DNA of 64,000 nt from JABAAE01 sp905480545 (lineage in GTDB: Bacteria; Planctomycetota; Planctomycetia; Pirellulales; Pirellulaceae): NCBI GenBank assembly GCA_943788025.1, contig CALSOR010000018.1:62001-126000 (forward strand). The letters run 5' to 3'. This document shows, in pieces, positions 47,491-57,518 of this stretch. A model generated the notes under the pieces. It ran no database searches, had not been told where the DNA came from, and saw only the letters and a list, made by a program, of their open reading frames with translations. Every line of letters begins with the position of its first letter. Position 1 is the stretch's first letter. Both the position numbers and the translations under genes were made by a program.

Positions 47491-48831
47491 ATGACCAAAC
47501 AAAAAACAAATCGTCGCGGGTTTCTGGCAAAATCAGCTGCGGTTGCTACAGCGGTAACGGTTTCTGCTCCTGCAATTTTGCGAGGTCGAAATCTGAATGA
47601 AAAATTGAACATTGCCGTGATTGGCGTGGGAGGCCGCGGAGGAGCCAATCGAAATGCCGTGTCGTCCGAAAACATTGTCGCGTTGTGTGATGTAAATGAA
47701 AACAACCTCAACGCGGCGGGGGCAGCTCATCCAAAAGCGACCAAGTACGTCGATTTCCGAAAACTTTTTGACAAGGAAAAACATTTCGATGCGGTAGTTG
47801 TCAGCACCTGCGAGCATACACACGCGTTCGCCACAATGCCTGCTTTGCAATTGGGTAAACATGTCTATTGCGAAAAACCGTTGACCTACAACATCGAGGA
47901 AGCTCGAAAAATCCGAGAAGCAGCCGGCAAAGCAAAAGTTGCCACCCAAATGGGAACTCAAATTCATGCAGGCAACAATTATCGTCGGGTTGTCGAATTG
48001 GTTCAGTCGGGCGCGATTGGTCCGGTTCGTGAAGCCCATACATGGGTCGGCCGCGCATGGGGCAGACAAAGCGCTGCGGATGCAAAGAAGTATCGAGATA
48101 TCGTCACCATTCGCGAGCGACCACAACAATCACAGCCTTTGCCAGCGAATTTGAATTGGGACTTATGGCTGGGACCTGCACCCTCCAGGCCGTTTCACGG
48201 AGTTTATTTCCCGGGTCCAAAATGGTACCGCTGGTGGGATTTTGGCAACGGAACGATGTCCGATTTGGGCAGCCATTTTGTTGACTTACCCTTTTGGGCA
48301 CTAAAGCTTCAGGCGCCACTGTCGATCGAAGCATCCGGACCGACACCGCATGCGGAAATAGCACCAGCGTCAATGAAAGCAGCTTATCAGTATGGCCCCC
48401 GTGGTGACATGCCCGAACTATCCCTTTCGTGGTACCAAGGAACAAGCAAACCGAAAATCTGGCATGATAAAAAGATTCCGCAATGGGGAAGTGGAACGTT
48501 ATTTATCGGCGATAACGGAATGCTACTGGCGGATTATGGAAAGCACCTCCTTTTGCCGGAAGATAAATTTAGCGGTTTCAGACGCCCCGATCCATTTATA
48601 CCCAATTCGATTGGACATCATGCAGAATGGCTTCAAGCTTGCAAAACCGGTTCACCAACGACTTGCAACTTCGAGTATGCCGGATGGCTAACCGAAGCCA
48701 ACCATTTAGGAAATGTTGCTTTTCGAACCGGAAAGAAACTGGAGTGGGACGCTGCAAATCTGCGTGCGACCAATGCACCCGAGGCCGAACGATTCATTCG
48801 TCGTGAGTATCGAAAAGGCTGGACCCTGTAG
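47491..48831 (+). CDS. Gfo/Idh/MocA family oxidoreductase, Tat-exported
   Basis: NAD(P)-dependent sugar oxidoreductase-like protein. The N-terminus carries a twin-arginine signal (TNRRGFLAKSAAVATAVTVS). The Rossmann nucleotide-binding site is IAVIGVGGRGG, followed by VALCDVN and the family motif CEKPLTYN. A C-terminal alpha/beta domain includes WWDFGNGTMSDLGSHFVDLP. About 446 residues is usual for exported planctomycete members, whose cofactor is thought to be loaded before export. It may act on sugars released by the nearby sulfatases, but this is context-based inference. Confidence 0.92.
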   Translation: MTKQKTNRRGFLAKSAAVATAVTVSAPAILRGRNLNEKLNIAVIGVGGRGGANRNAVSSENIVALCDVNENNLNAAGAAHPKATKYVDFRKLFDKEKHFDAVVVSTCEHTHAFATMPALQLGKHVYCEKPLTYNIEEARKIREAAGKAKVATQMGTQIHAGNNYRRVVELVQSGAIGPVREAHTWVGRAWGRQSAADAKKYRDIVTIRERPQQSQPLPANLNWDLWLGPAPSRPFHGVYFPGPKWYRWWDFGNGTMSDLGSHFVDLPFWALKLQAPLSIEASGPTPHAEIAPASMKAAYQYGPRGDMPELSLSWYQGTSKPKIWHDKKIPQWGSGTLFIGDNGMLLADYGKHLLLPEDKFSGFRRPDPFIPNSIGHHAEWLQACKTGSPTTCNFEYAGWLTEANHLGNVAFRTGKKLEWDAANLRATNAPEAERFIRREYRKGWTL

Positions 48832-49205
48832 GGCTTTTGCATTTCAACGGAAAGTAACAAAACGGGAAATTGGGGCACTTGCCAATGTTTCTCGTTTTTT
48901 CGTTTCTCTTTATTGTTTATGTTGCAATTGTTTATGATTTCTAAGGCAATGGTAACCGACAGAGATTTCAATCGATAAGAGCGTACAGGCGATCGTCGCT
49001 TTGACTTTATAACTTACGAAGCCTGTCTTCAAACGAGAGACTCAAACGAGGGACTCAAGCGAGGTCGGCGGGTCGGAACAAGATTAGTGATTTTGTTGAT
49101 GATCAGTCGGCGTCGATATCGTCGGGGTGATCGTGTTGTCAATTTGGTTTAGGTTGTTTATGCAGAAACAAGCACACGCATGATGAACTAGAAGCACAGA
49201 AAAAA
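48832..49205. other. intergenic, upstream of ACR3 gene
   Basis: No gene seen. It holds the short tandem repeat at 49025-49064 and should hold the ACR3 promoter. No ArsR-type binding dyad was recognised. Confidence 0.4.
49025..49064 (+). repeat. short tandem repeat upstream of ACR3 gene
   Basis: Two 13-bp units, gactcaaacgagg (49039-49051) and gactcaagcgagg (49052-49064), preceded by a diverged copy gtcttcaaacgaga. It lies about 140 bases before the ACR3 start and could be an operator or chance repeat. Confidence 0.5.
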
Positions 49206-50408
49206 ATGAACCGCGAAAAAACAATTCATACCGAAAAAAAAGGAATCGGCTTTTTCGAAAAATACCTAACTGTTTGGGTATTGCTTTGCATTGCTGCTGG
49301 GATTCTGCTTGGGAAATTCGCACCTGGTTTTGCCAAGTCGCTCGACGGAATGGCGATTTACGTCAATGACGCGCCAGTAATTTCGATACCGATCGCCATT
49401 TGTTTGTTTTTCATGATGTACCCCATCATGGTTAAAATCGACTTTGCAAAGGTTGTCAAAGCGGGAAAATCAATCCGTCCCGTTGGCCTGACGCTATTTA
49501 TCAACTGGACGATCAAGCCCTTTACGATGTACGCTATCGCCAGTTTTTTTCTGGGGACATTGTTCCTGGGTTTTATCGGACCTGATGCCGTGGATTTCGT
49601 CAAAGCCCCCTTGGGAAGTGATCTTGAGGTGGGCGCAACATATGGCGCAGGCGAAGTTGTTTTGAAAGACGGCATCAAGGTGTTACAGGTTCCTTTGTGG
49701 CGAAGCTACTTGGCAGGTTGCATTCTACTGGGGATCGCGCCTTGTACGGCGATGGTGTTGGTTTGGGGATATTTGGCCAAGGGAAACGACGGCCACACTC
49801 TTGTCATGGTTGCGATTAACTCGCTGACCATGCTGGTACTGTACGGTGTGCTGGGTGGCTATCTACTGGGTGTCGGGCAATTGCCAGTGCCGTGGCAAGC
49901 CCTGTTGATGTCAATTGGCGTGTATGTCGCCTTGCCGCTGGTGGCTGGATACTTTTCTCGCAGATGGTTGATAGCGACGAAGGGTGAAGATTGGTTCCGT
50001 GATCAATTCTTGAGTTACCTAACACCAGTTACCATCAGTGCACTGTTGATCACGCTAGTCCTGTTGTTTTCGTTCAAGGGCGAAACGATTGTCGAAAATC
50101 CAATGACTATCCTTTGGATTGCGATTCCGTTAACCATTCAAACCGTCGCCATTTTTGCGTTGGGGTACGGCGTATCAAAAGTGATGGGATTCACTTACGA
50201 ATCGGCGGCACCAACAGCATTGATTGGTGCTTCAAATCATTTTGAAGTCGCGATCGCAACGGCCACAATGCTCTTTGGATTGTCCTCCGGTGCCGCGCTT
50301 GCCACCGTTGTTGGTGTCTTAATTGAAGTCCCGTTGATGTTGCTATTGGTCAAGTTCTGCGTTCGAACAAAAAACTGGTTTCCGAATCACGCCGAGAAGA
50401 TTCCGTAA
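49206..50408 (+). CDS. ACR3-family arsenite efflux transporter
   Basis: Inner-membrane arsenite exporter of the bile/arsenite/riboflavin transporter superfamily. About ten transmembrane segments are visible. The family motif GIAPCTAMVLVW contains the essential Cys180, and SNHFEVAIATA and TPVTISALLITL are other conserved stretches. A roughly 45-residue hydrophilic loop (about 125-168) lies before the Cys motif, longer than in minimal ACR3 proteins. No arsR, arsC or arsM gene adjoins it, so it is a solitary resistance gene in this window. Confidence 0.92.
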   Translation: MNREKTIHTEKKGIGFFEKYLTVWVLLCIAAGILLGKFAPGFAKSLDGMAIYVNDAPVISIPIAICLFFMMYPIMVKIDFAKVVKAGKSIRPVGLTLFINWTIKPFTMYAIASFFLGTLFLGFIGPDAVDFVKAPLGSDLEVGATYGAGEVVLKDGIKVLQVPLWRSYLAGCILLGIAPCTAMVLVWGYLAKGNDGHTLVMVAINSLTMLVLYGVLGGYLLGVGQLPVPWQALLMSIGVYVALPLVAGYFSRRWLIATKGEDWFRDQFLSYLTPVTISALLITLVLLFSFKGETIVENPMTILWIAIPLTIQTVAIFALGYGVSKVMGFTYESAAPTALIGASNHFEVAIATATMLFGLSSGAALATVVGVLIEVPLMLLLVKFCVRTKNWFPNHAEKIP

Positions 50409-51827
50409 AACATTCCTCGTTTGGAACGCTTAAAAAGACGTGTTGCTGAAATGGCTTCCGAATTTTGGCCGTAATGCTGCGACGATGCGGGAACGAATCG
50501 CTCGATATTGATTCATTCAACGACGCATCGCCGCTCTCTTAAAACATGCATGAGCTTTCACCTCACGTTCCGATTTCCGCATAAGTTGACTTCGCCGAAA
50601 CGCTTCAGCGTTCTGCAAAAGCCATCCAGCTTGATCGTTTTATCGCAAAAAATTGACTTGATGCATGATCTTTCATTGTTTGCATTTCATTATCGGGTGT
50701 CATTGGCTCATCGATCCAAACGGTTAGAGCATCTGTTTGTGAAACGATGTGTTGATGACGAAGAACCTCAGAAAACACACCTTTGGTGGATAGGCCAAAA
50801 CGCCATTGGTAAACTTTTGTTTTAGATTTCCCAGACATGTGAATTGGTTGTTTCGGGAATTACAGTCCCCACTACTTCAACAGTTTTTGAATCAACTGAA
50901 GAAACTTACAACAAGCCGACGTCTCGCATTTATGTTGTTAAACAGTTTTTTGTTGACAAAATTCCACATCGATTAATACCGTGTATTCTCTCTAAGCGGT
51001 TTTGTGTCCCAACCTTGCATTGCTTAAATGTCGAGACCAAACTGCACTTTTTTGGAAGCCGATTTCAGTCGGTTTTTTGCCAACAATTCGGTCGAACTCT
51101 GAATTGCTTTCGGCGGGCAAAATGTTTGGATATGGTACCCACTGCAAATACGAGCTCAAGTTCGACATTTTATTACGAAGCAGACGCAAAGATTGCAGAA
51201 AACCGACGTCATGAAGTGCCGCTGCGTTCCCACTGGCCGGTTCCACTCTTGAATTTCAATATCACGTAGTGCGGGACAGAGTCGTAATCTGGCTTTTACG
51301 ATGTTTCCTTCAAATTTGGCAGTTAAATTTTCCGCCATAGTCAACGTTCCCCCACTTGATGTTGCAAATTATCGCACCCAATCGCTACGAGTGTTTATTA
51401 TCATCTTGGGCTGCGATGCGCCTGTGCAGAGCCACAATTACGCGAACGGCCATCACTACCATGACCGTCTTGATAGTCATCGCCCTTTTCAGTAGAACCG
51501 TTCGAACATGGAACTCGACCAACCCAGCTGTTCCTCACTCGCAATGTGCGTGTGCTTTATTTTTGTCCGAATACCAGTGTGCCCAGATGGCCCTCGAATT
51601 TCAACAATCGCCGTACCGTTTCGGAGCAGGTCCCAAAACCGTGCTGTTTGCAATCCAGGTGTCAGCGTAAACCTGCTAAACTAGAGACAGAAAAACCGGA
51701 ACTCTTCCTTCGCACCGGAGATAGATATGCAAACGGATAATTCGTCGACTGTTTGAGGGGGTTTCGGATTTAGGGTTGCATGTTTTCTAAAAAGCAAATT
51801 CTTCGTTTCCAGTGACAATACACTGCA
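50409..51827. other. long intergenic region, no confident gene
   Basis: About 1.4 kb. Open frames on the plus strand (50508-50825, 50844-51269) and on the minus strand (50605-50838) lack ribosome sites and recognisable motifs, so I read this as decayed or regulatory DNA. Confidence 0.4.
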
Positions 51828-54134
51828 ATGATCAAAAAAATTCATACGTCTGTCCTCTTTGTTGTGACGGTATTGACCATCTCTTCTTTGTTTTCGCCGA
51901 ATCTGTTTTCGGACGAGACGGATAAGAAATCGAGGCTCCTATCCAAATTGGCGGACAAAAAGAGATTCGACGAAACCATCCTTCCATTCTTGAATGAGTT
52001 CTGTGCCGGCTGTCACAGCGAGACGAAGCAAGAGGCCGACGTCGTTTTTTCCGGTATCAGTTTTGATTTGGCATCCGGCGAAGACATGGAACTTTGGAAA
52101 AATGTGCTCAAGCAACTGCACCTTGAGGAAATGCCACCGGCGGAAAGCAAACAGCCCGAGCAATATCAAAAAGATGCCGTGATGTTATGGATCAATTCAG
52201 AATTAAAAAAATCGGGTAATGCTTCTGATCTTTATACAAAATTGGAGAGTCCAGGCTTCGGCAATTATGTGAACCATGAAAAGCTATTCAGTGGAGAAAT
52301 CAGGGCCGAGCCTTTTTCACTGGCACGATTATGGAGAACAAGTCCCAGAGTTTTTGACAATGTAAAATCCAGTTACGGGAAGGGATCCAAGCATTTCAGA
52401 CAACCGTTTCTGTTGGAAGACAAAATCGGCATCAAGGATTATGCCAATCTCTTGTTTGCAGATTCAGCGGTTGTCAGTGTTTTGATGAGCAATGCGGCTA
52501 GTGCTGCAGATGAACTTATCAAGGATTCTGCTATCGCCTCCTCAAGCGGAAGCCCGAGCGATGCCAAGCTCGATTCGGCTATCAGCCAACATTTCAGAAA
52601 GGTTGTCTATCGAGAACCTCGTAAAGATGAGCTGAACAATTACTCGATTCTTTTCAGGAAAACGGCCGAAGAGGGCGGCAATGCCGAGGCAATGCGATTG
52701 GTTTTGATGGCCGTGATGCTACACCACGAATCGGTGTACAGAGTTGAGATTGGTCTGGGGGATTCAGATTCATTTGGGCGGCGCATTTTGTCTGGGACTG
52801 AAATGGCCTTTGCAATTGCTTATGCCTTGACTGACCGTCGTCCCGACGCAACTCTTCTTCAGGCTGCCGCAACCGGGAAATTAAATAACAGCAAGGATGC
52901 TCGATATCAAGTTACGCGGATGCTTCAAGATGACAGGATTGAGAAACCAAGGATCCTACGGTTTTTTCAAGAGTTTTTCGGCTACGCCGAAGCCCATAAG
53001 GTTTTTAAAGACGAAGATCGTTCGGGCGGGTTTGCGTACTATGGCGAAAACTATCCCGCGATGTACGAAAAAGATGCCGATTTTTTCGTCATGAATATCC
53101 TTGAAAAAGACAAGGATGTATTCCGACAACTATTGACCTCAGACGAATTCTACATTCTGAACAGAGCCACGTTTCGAAATACGGTCTACGATTTTTACAA
53201 GAAAAACAAACGGCAACTGGATAAAGGCCAGTTGCCCGAATCCAAAGAGAAAGAACTTTTGCAGAGACTCAACCTTAAGGGTTGGCATGAACTCAATAAA
53301 AAATACAACCTTCATAATTTTAATAAAGGATTCAATGGAAGTGTCGCTGCGATAAAAAAAATCGTGGATGAGCAATACAGTTGGATGAATACCAAAGACG
53401 AAAATGTGCTACTGCATCGCATGCAAGCGTTGTACAAAAAATACCCCATGGTTTACGATCTCAAAGATGAAGAGCAGGATTTCCTTCTACCTCAACCCTA
53501 CAAACGACCCCATCGTGCCGGCATGCTGACTCATCCGGCATGGCTAATCGCACATTCTTTAAATGACAGCACGGATCCCATTCGCCGCGGCAAATGGGTG
53601 CGGGAACATTTATTGGGTGGGGTGATTCCGGATATCCCCATCACCGTGGATGCCTCTATTCCCGAAAACCACAACAAAACATTGCGGGAAAGACTCTTTA
53701 AAACGGAGCAGCAAGAATGCTGGCGTTGCCACAAAAAGATGAACCCTTTGGGATATGCCTTCGAAATGTATGATGACTTCGGACGTTACCGAACGGCGGA
53801 AAAGCTGACAAAAGGGGGAACCAAACCGGTCAACGCCAACGGTGAGTTGACAGGCACAGGCGAGAAGAATGTGGATGGCGACGTCAAGAACGCTCTGGAG
53901 TTGATACACAAACTGGCCCAATCAGATAAAGTGCGGCAAAACATGATTCGGCACGTCTTTCGCTATTTTATGGGCCGAAACGAAATGCTCACCGATTCAA
54001 AAACACTAATCGCCGCAGATCAGGCTTATCTGGAAAATGGGGGAAGTTTTAACGCACTCTTGATTTCTATCCTGTCTTCCGACTCGTTTCTCTATCGCAA
54101 AACATTGGAACCAACAACGAGGCACGCACCATGA
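51828..54134 (+). CDS. planctomycete cytochrome: DUF1592/DUF1588/DUF1585 protein
   Basis: Exported haem protein of 768 residues: signal peptide (about 1-29), a haem motif CAGCHSE (Cys59, Cys62, His63), then a DUF1592-type middle (about 270-430, VYREPRKDELNNYS, MLHHESVYRVEIG, EFFGYAEAHKVFKDE), DUF1588 (about 560-680, with RAGMLTHPAWLIAHS, RRGKWVREHLLGG and CWRCHKKMNPLGYAFEMYD) and DUF1585 at the C-terminus (IRHVFRYFMGRNE). A DUF1587 module typical of longer relatives was not recognised. The stop overlaps the DUF1552 start by ATGA (54131), the standard pairing. The reaction is unknown. Confidence 0.9.
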   Translation: MIKKIHTSVLFVVTVLTISSLFSPNLFSDETDKKSRLLSKLADKKRFDETILPFLNEFCAGCHSETKQEADVVFSGISFDLASGEDMELWKNVLKQLHLEEMPPAESKQPEQYQKDAVMLWINSELKKSGNASDLYTKLESPGFGNYVNHEKLFSGEIRAEPFSLARLWRTSPRVFDNVKSSYGKGSKHFRQPFLLEDKIGIKDYANLLFADSAVVSVLMSNAASAADELIKDSAIASSSGSPSDAKLDSAISQHFRKVVYREPRKDELNNYSILFRKTAEEGGNAEAMRLVLMAVMLHHESVYRVEIGLGDSDSFGRRILSGTEMAFAIAYALTDRRPDATLLQAAATGKLNNSKDARYQVTRMLQDDRIEKPRILRFFQEFFGYAEAHKVFKDEDRSGGFAYYGENYPAMYEKDADFFVMNILEKDKDVFRQLLTSDEFYILNRATFRNTVYDFYKKNKRQLDKGQLPESKEKELLQRLNLKGWHELNKKYNLHNFNKGFNGSVAAIKKIVDEQYSWMNTKDENVLLHRMQALYKKYPMVYDLKDEEQDFLLPQPYKRPHRAGMLTHPAWLIAHSLNDSTDPIRRGKWVREHLLGGVIPDIPITVDASIPENHNKTLRERLFKTEQQECWRCHKKMNPLGYAFEMYDDFGRYRTAEKLTKGGTKPVNANGELTGTGEKNVDGDVKNALELIHKLAQSDKVRQNMIRHVFRYFMGRNEMLTDSKTLIAADQAYLENGGSFNALLISILSSDSFLYRKTLEPTTRHAP

Positions 54135-55516
54135 ATTTCACACGACGCGACACGCTTAAGAGCCTTTCTCTAGGGGCAGGATCGTTTTTGCTTACGCCTT
54201 TCTTACGGCAGGTTGAACTCCAAGCCGCAGGCAATGCCCTGGCGATTCCCAATCGTTTTGTATTTGTGGTTAAATCAAGCGGCATCGTTCCTGATGGCAT
54301 CACACCCGAGGCATTCAAGGGCAAAGATTCGAGTAGTAGTTTATTCAATCGAGATCTGACTAACGTTTTACTTCCGTCATCAATGCAGGCGTTGGAACCC
54401 TTTAAAGATCAGCTTTCCATCGTCCAGGGGCTATCAGGGAAAATGTGCCGAGGTGGTCATTCCAGCTGGTTTGGCATGATGGGTGTATACATGACCGGTG
54501 GTGAATTCGATGCAGGTGCCGTGATTAGAGCCACAGCGGATGCAGAATTGGCCAAACTCAACCCAGCCCCCTTCAATCACGTGGGACTGGCGATTAAGGG
54601 AAAAGCCTTGAGCAAGGCTTATGGTGGGACAATGTATCCCGGAATCACCGCTGTCGGGCCCGGTCAAGAACTTCCGTTTCAGGGCTCTCCCGACATCGCC
54701 TACGAACAACTTTTTGGCTCTGCTGTTTCAGCCAGTAAAAGGGGTGAAAAAAGGTTCAGATTGCAAAAGAATCTTTTCGATTTCATGGTGGATGATATCA
54801 AGAAGATCAAGAAGGCCATCCCTTCATCGGAACAGGGCAAGATGGACGCATACCTAAATTCCTTTGAAGAACTTCAGGTTCGTCATAGCAAATTATCGAG
54901 CATGAAAGACCAGATCGCGGCAAACGCTCCGGGGTACACTGACAAATTCACTTCCACGGTTGAGGAAGTTCGTCAGGAGGCACAATTTGATTTGGCATCC
55001 GCTTCATTGATTGCTGGCCTTACTAACGTCGTCACCATTCGCCTCGATAATGTGGACATGACCTATAAGCGATTGGGTATCGACAAACACAACCATGGTA
55101 TCGGGCACAACGAAGGTTCTAAAACCCAGGACGAATACCGTAACATCATCCGTACACATCATTCGGAGCTTCTGGCTAAGATGGCCAAAAAACTGAGAGC
55201 AGTTCCTGAAGGTGATGGAAACATGCTGGACAATACCATGATTGTCTTCCTCTCTGATTCCAGCGATAGACACCACGGCAGCGGTATGGAGTGGCCCTAT
55301 GTGATCATTGGTGGAGGCGGCGGTAAGCTCAAACTACCAGGTCGTTACCTGCGTTACCCTAAGTACGGCGAAAAGGGTTGTCGTACCATCGGCGACTGGT
55401 GGACCACACTACTAAATGCTTATGGTAACCCCATCAAGTATTATGGCAATGAAGACCTTGTGCTCAAACAAAATGGCAGTTCGCATGCAGGTCCACTTGA
55501 GGAACTGATGGTTTGA
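54131..55516 (+). CDS. DUF1552 protein, Tat-exported
   Basis: DUF1552 family member of unknown activity, exported by a twin-arginine signal (FTRRDTLKSLSLGAGSFLL). Family landmarks include RFVFVVKSSGIVPDG, GGHSSWFGMMGVYMTGG, LGIDKHNHGIGHNEG and TMIVFLSDSSDRHHGSG. It is translationally coupled to the preceding DUF1592/DUF1588 cytochrome, paralleling the DUF1549/DUF1553-DUF1501 pairs elsewhere in the window. The length of 461 residues is typical. Confidence 0.9.
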   Translation: MNFTRRDTLKSLSLGAGSFLLTPFLRQVELQAAGNALAIPNRFVFVVKSSGIVPDGITPEAFKGKDSSSSLFNRDLTNVLLPSSMQALEPFKDQLSIVQGLSGKMCRGGHSSWFGMMGVYMTGGEFDAGAVIRATADAELAKLNPAPFNHVGLAIKGKALSKAYGGTMYPGITAVGPGQELPFQGSPDIAYEQLFGSAVSASKRGEKRFRLQKNLFDFMVDDIKKIKKAIPSSEQGKMDAYLNSFEELQVRHSKLSSMKDQIAANAPGYTDKFTSTVEEVRQEAQFDLASASLIAGLTNVVTIRLDNVDMTYKRLGIDKHNHGIGHNEGSKTQDEYRNIIRTHHSELLAKMAKKLRAVPEGDGNMLDNTMIVFLSDSSDRHHGSGMEWPYVIIGGGGGKLKLPGRYLRYPKYGEKGCRTIGDWWTTLLNAYGNPIKYYGNEDLVLKQNGSSHAGPLEELMV

Positions 55517-56111
55517 AAGTGGTGACATTACGATGGTAACCTTCGGGCCGCAGCGAAGCCCAGCACTAAAACCGCGGGCAATCTTCACGATCTCCAAACG
55601 CTTACGAAAAATGGCCAGTCATTGGAGCTTGTTATTTTGATCATCTTGAAAGCCATTTCCCGAATTCGCTCACCACCACTTTTTCACCTCACCACCACTT
55701 TTTCACCTCACCATTGGGTTTGAGCTCTCAACCTAATGATGTTTCAAAAGCCCGTCGGCGAGAGTAGGTCAGCGCTGCAATTTTGTTTCGAATGACCGCC
55801 AAAACTGTCGATCGAGCACTTGCTCGAACAACTTAATGGCGGGACTGAGTTGGTCGGTGATACAGAGTCCCTGATGGGACCGACTCGCCCAAGAAAATCA
55901 ACATCGAAATCAAGGGCAGGAATTTCATTCGGTTTCTCGAATGGTGGAATGATTCTGAAATCGCATTACGCGACACACACTTCACAAACGTATTGGCAGA
56001 GACCGCTAGCTACCATCCCCTAGAACTCGCAAAACCTTCTGTCAGCCGTGTATCTCATGCAAAGTCGAAACAAGCAGGACGCCGTCACTGATCCCTTGCA
56101 ACAAGACAAAT
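55517..56111. other. intergenic, possible relic of a second IS21-type element
   Basis: No gene between the convergent DUF1552 and DUF1501 genes. It contains the tandem repeat at 55669-55713, which resembles an IS21 terminal-repeat array. Confidence 0.4.
55669..55713 (-). repeat. 19-bp tandem repeat, possible IS21-family relic end
   Basis: Two exact copies of ctcaccaccactttttcac (55669-55687, 55688-55706) and a partial third (ctcacca, then ttggg). The pattern CxCCxCACTTTTyxACCkCxCCATT parallels the right end of the complete IS21 element at 37695-37720. No transposase remains nearby. Confidence 0.55.
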
Positions 56112-57518
56112 TTAAACCAACTCACCAATACGTTGTCCCCGGTCCAGCAGATATTGCGGCCGACCAGATGGATCAACAACGGTGGTCGACGCTGCATCGA
56201 TGCCCATGTTGTGATAGAGCGTGGCCATCACGTCCTGATAGTGAATGGGTCGAGCGATCACGTCGCCCGCGGTTCGGTCCGTTGCTCCAATGACTTGTCC
56301 CGCGCGAATACCACCACCAGCCATAATTGCTGGTGCAACTCGAGGCCAGTGATCGCGGCCTCCATTGGCATTGATTTTCGGAGTCCGGCCAAATTCTCCC
56401 CAAGCAACAATGGAGACGTCGTCCAACATCCCGCGTTCTTCCAAATCACTGACCAATGCACACAAGCCATGATCGAGGATAGGCAGCATATGTCGCATCC
56501 GGCTGAAGTTACTGGAGTGTGTGTCAAAGTCGCTGAATGATACACTCACACAGCGTACACCCGCTTCAATTAAACGGCGTGCCAAAAGAAATTTCCGCAT
56601 GGAAAAGTGATCTTCGGCGGTCGAGAATTTCTTCGTTTTACTGATTACCGGTGTGTAGCGTTTCAGGATCTTCGGGTCTTCGCTTTCCAAGTCCATCGCC
56701 GCCGCAAATTTCCCAGAAAGCAAAATCGTGGCAGCTTGCTGGTTAAAAGTGTCCAACGCGTCCATCATATTGCTGGAGTCGACGTCACGTCGAAGGCGAT
56801 CAAGTCCACCTAATAATTGAGCGCGGTTTTGCAATCGTTCGGCACTAATGGAAGTGTTTATTGACAAACTTGTTGCATGGTTGGAACCCTGTGCGGCTAA
56901 TTCTTTTTTCATTCCGTCTTCTAAGGGGCGTTTAAACCAACGGGAAATGTCGGGACGAAACGGCTTGTAGGCTGGACCCAGAAAGCCAGCGCGGGCACTA
57001 TCCCGGACTAGCGGCCGACCTTGCATCAAATCGACAAATGATGGCGCTACATCCGTCGCTCCCCCAAGTATTTTTGTAATCATTGAGCCCATCGCAGGCC
57101 GGCCGCCGATCGATTGCAAATCGTTCATGCTAAATCCGGTTTGGCATTGAAAAGCATCGTGTCGCCCCTCCGCACCAACTAGCGAGCGAAGAAAGACGAA
57201 TCGATCCGCCATCGCAGCCATCTGAGGCATCAATTCGGTAATTTGAAATTCCGGCAATCGGGTGGAGATCGGTGAAAACTCTCCACGAATTTCCGACGGT
57301 GCATTTGGCTTCAGATCAATCGTGTCCATCTGGGGCGGTCCGCCATCCAAATGGATGTTAATGACTGCTTTACGCGAATTTGTGATACCGGCTGCTGCTT
57401 CGATCCGCCGCAAATCCGCTAGGGTAACGCCTCCGATTCCCATCACACCAGCCGTGAGAAAATCTCGCCGTGAAATGCCATCACAATGCCTGTGCTTGCG
57501 ACCAAAGACCGTAAACAT
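56112..57518 (-). CDS. DUF1501 protein, Tat-exported
   Basis: DUF1501 member with twin-arginine signal ISRRDFLTAGVMGIGGVTL. Motifs: VINIHLDGGPPQMDTIDLKP, ARRLIEAGVRCVSVSFSDFD, WGEFGRTPKINANGGRDHWP with AGGGIRAGQVIGATD, and the ending DVMATLYHNMGIDA. This subtype (TLYHNMGI ending) matches the partial gene at the right window edge rather than the 27170 or 41654 genes. No cytochrome partner is adjacent. Start ATG 57518 leaves a 16-residue lead before the Arg pair, acceptable for Tat. Confidence 0.92.
   Translation of the reverse strand: MFTVFGRKHRHCDGISRRDFLTAGVMGIGGVTLADLRRIEAAAGITNSRKAVINIHLDGGPPQMDTIDLKPNAPSEIRGEFSPISTRLPEFQITELMPQMAAMADRFVFLRSLVGAEGRHDAFQCQTGFSMNDLQSIGGRPAMGSMITKILGGATDVAPSFVDLMQGRPLVRDSARAGFLGPAYKPFRPDISRWFKRPLEDGMKKELAAQGSNHATSLSINTSISAERLQNRAQLLGGLDRLRRDVDSSNMMDALDTFNQQAATILLSGKFAAAMDLESEDPKILKRYTPVISKTKKFSTAEDHFSMRKFLLARRLIEAGVRCVSVSFSDFDTHSSNFSRMRHMLPILDHGLCALVSDLEERGMLDDVSIVAWGEFGRTPKINANGGRDHWPRVAPAIMAGGGIRAGQVIGATDRTAGDVIARPIHYQDVMATLYHNMGIDAASTTVVDPSGRPQYLLDRGQRIGELV

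Noticed and set aside
50605..50838. 77-residue minus-strand frame starting MSGKSKTKVYQW
   Set aside because: Plausible-looking start but no ribosome site or relatives that I recognise; not enough to call.
50844..51269. 141-residue plus-strand frame in a long intergenic region
   Set aside because: No ribosome site, no family, irregular composition with many Cys/Phe/Arg; likely chance.
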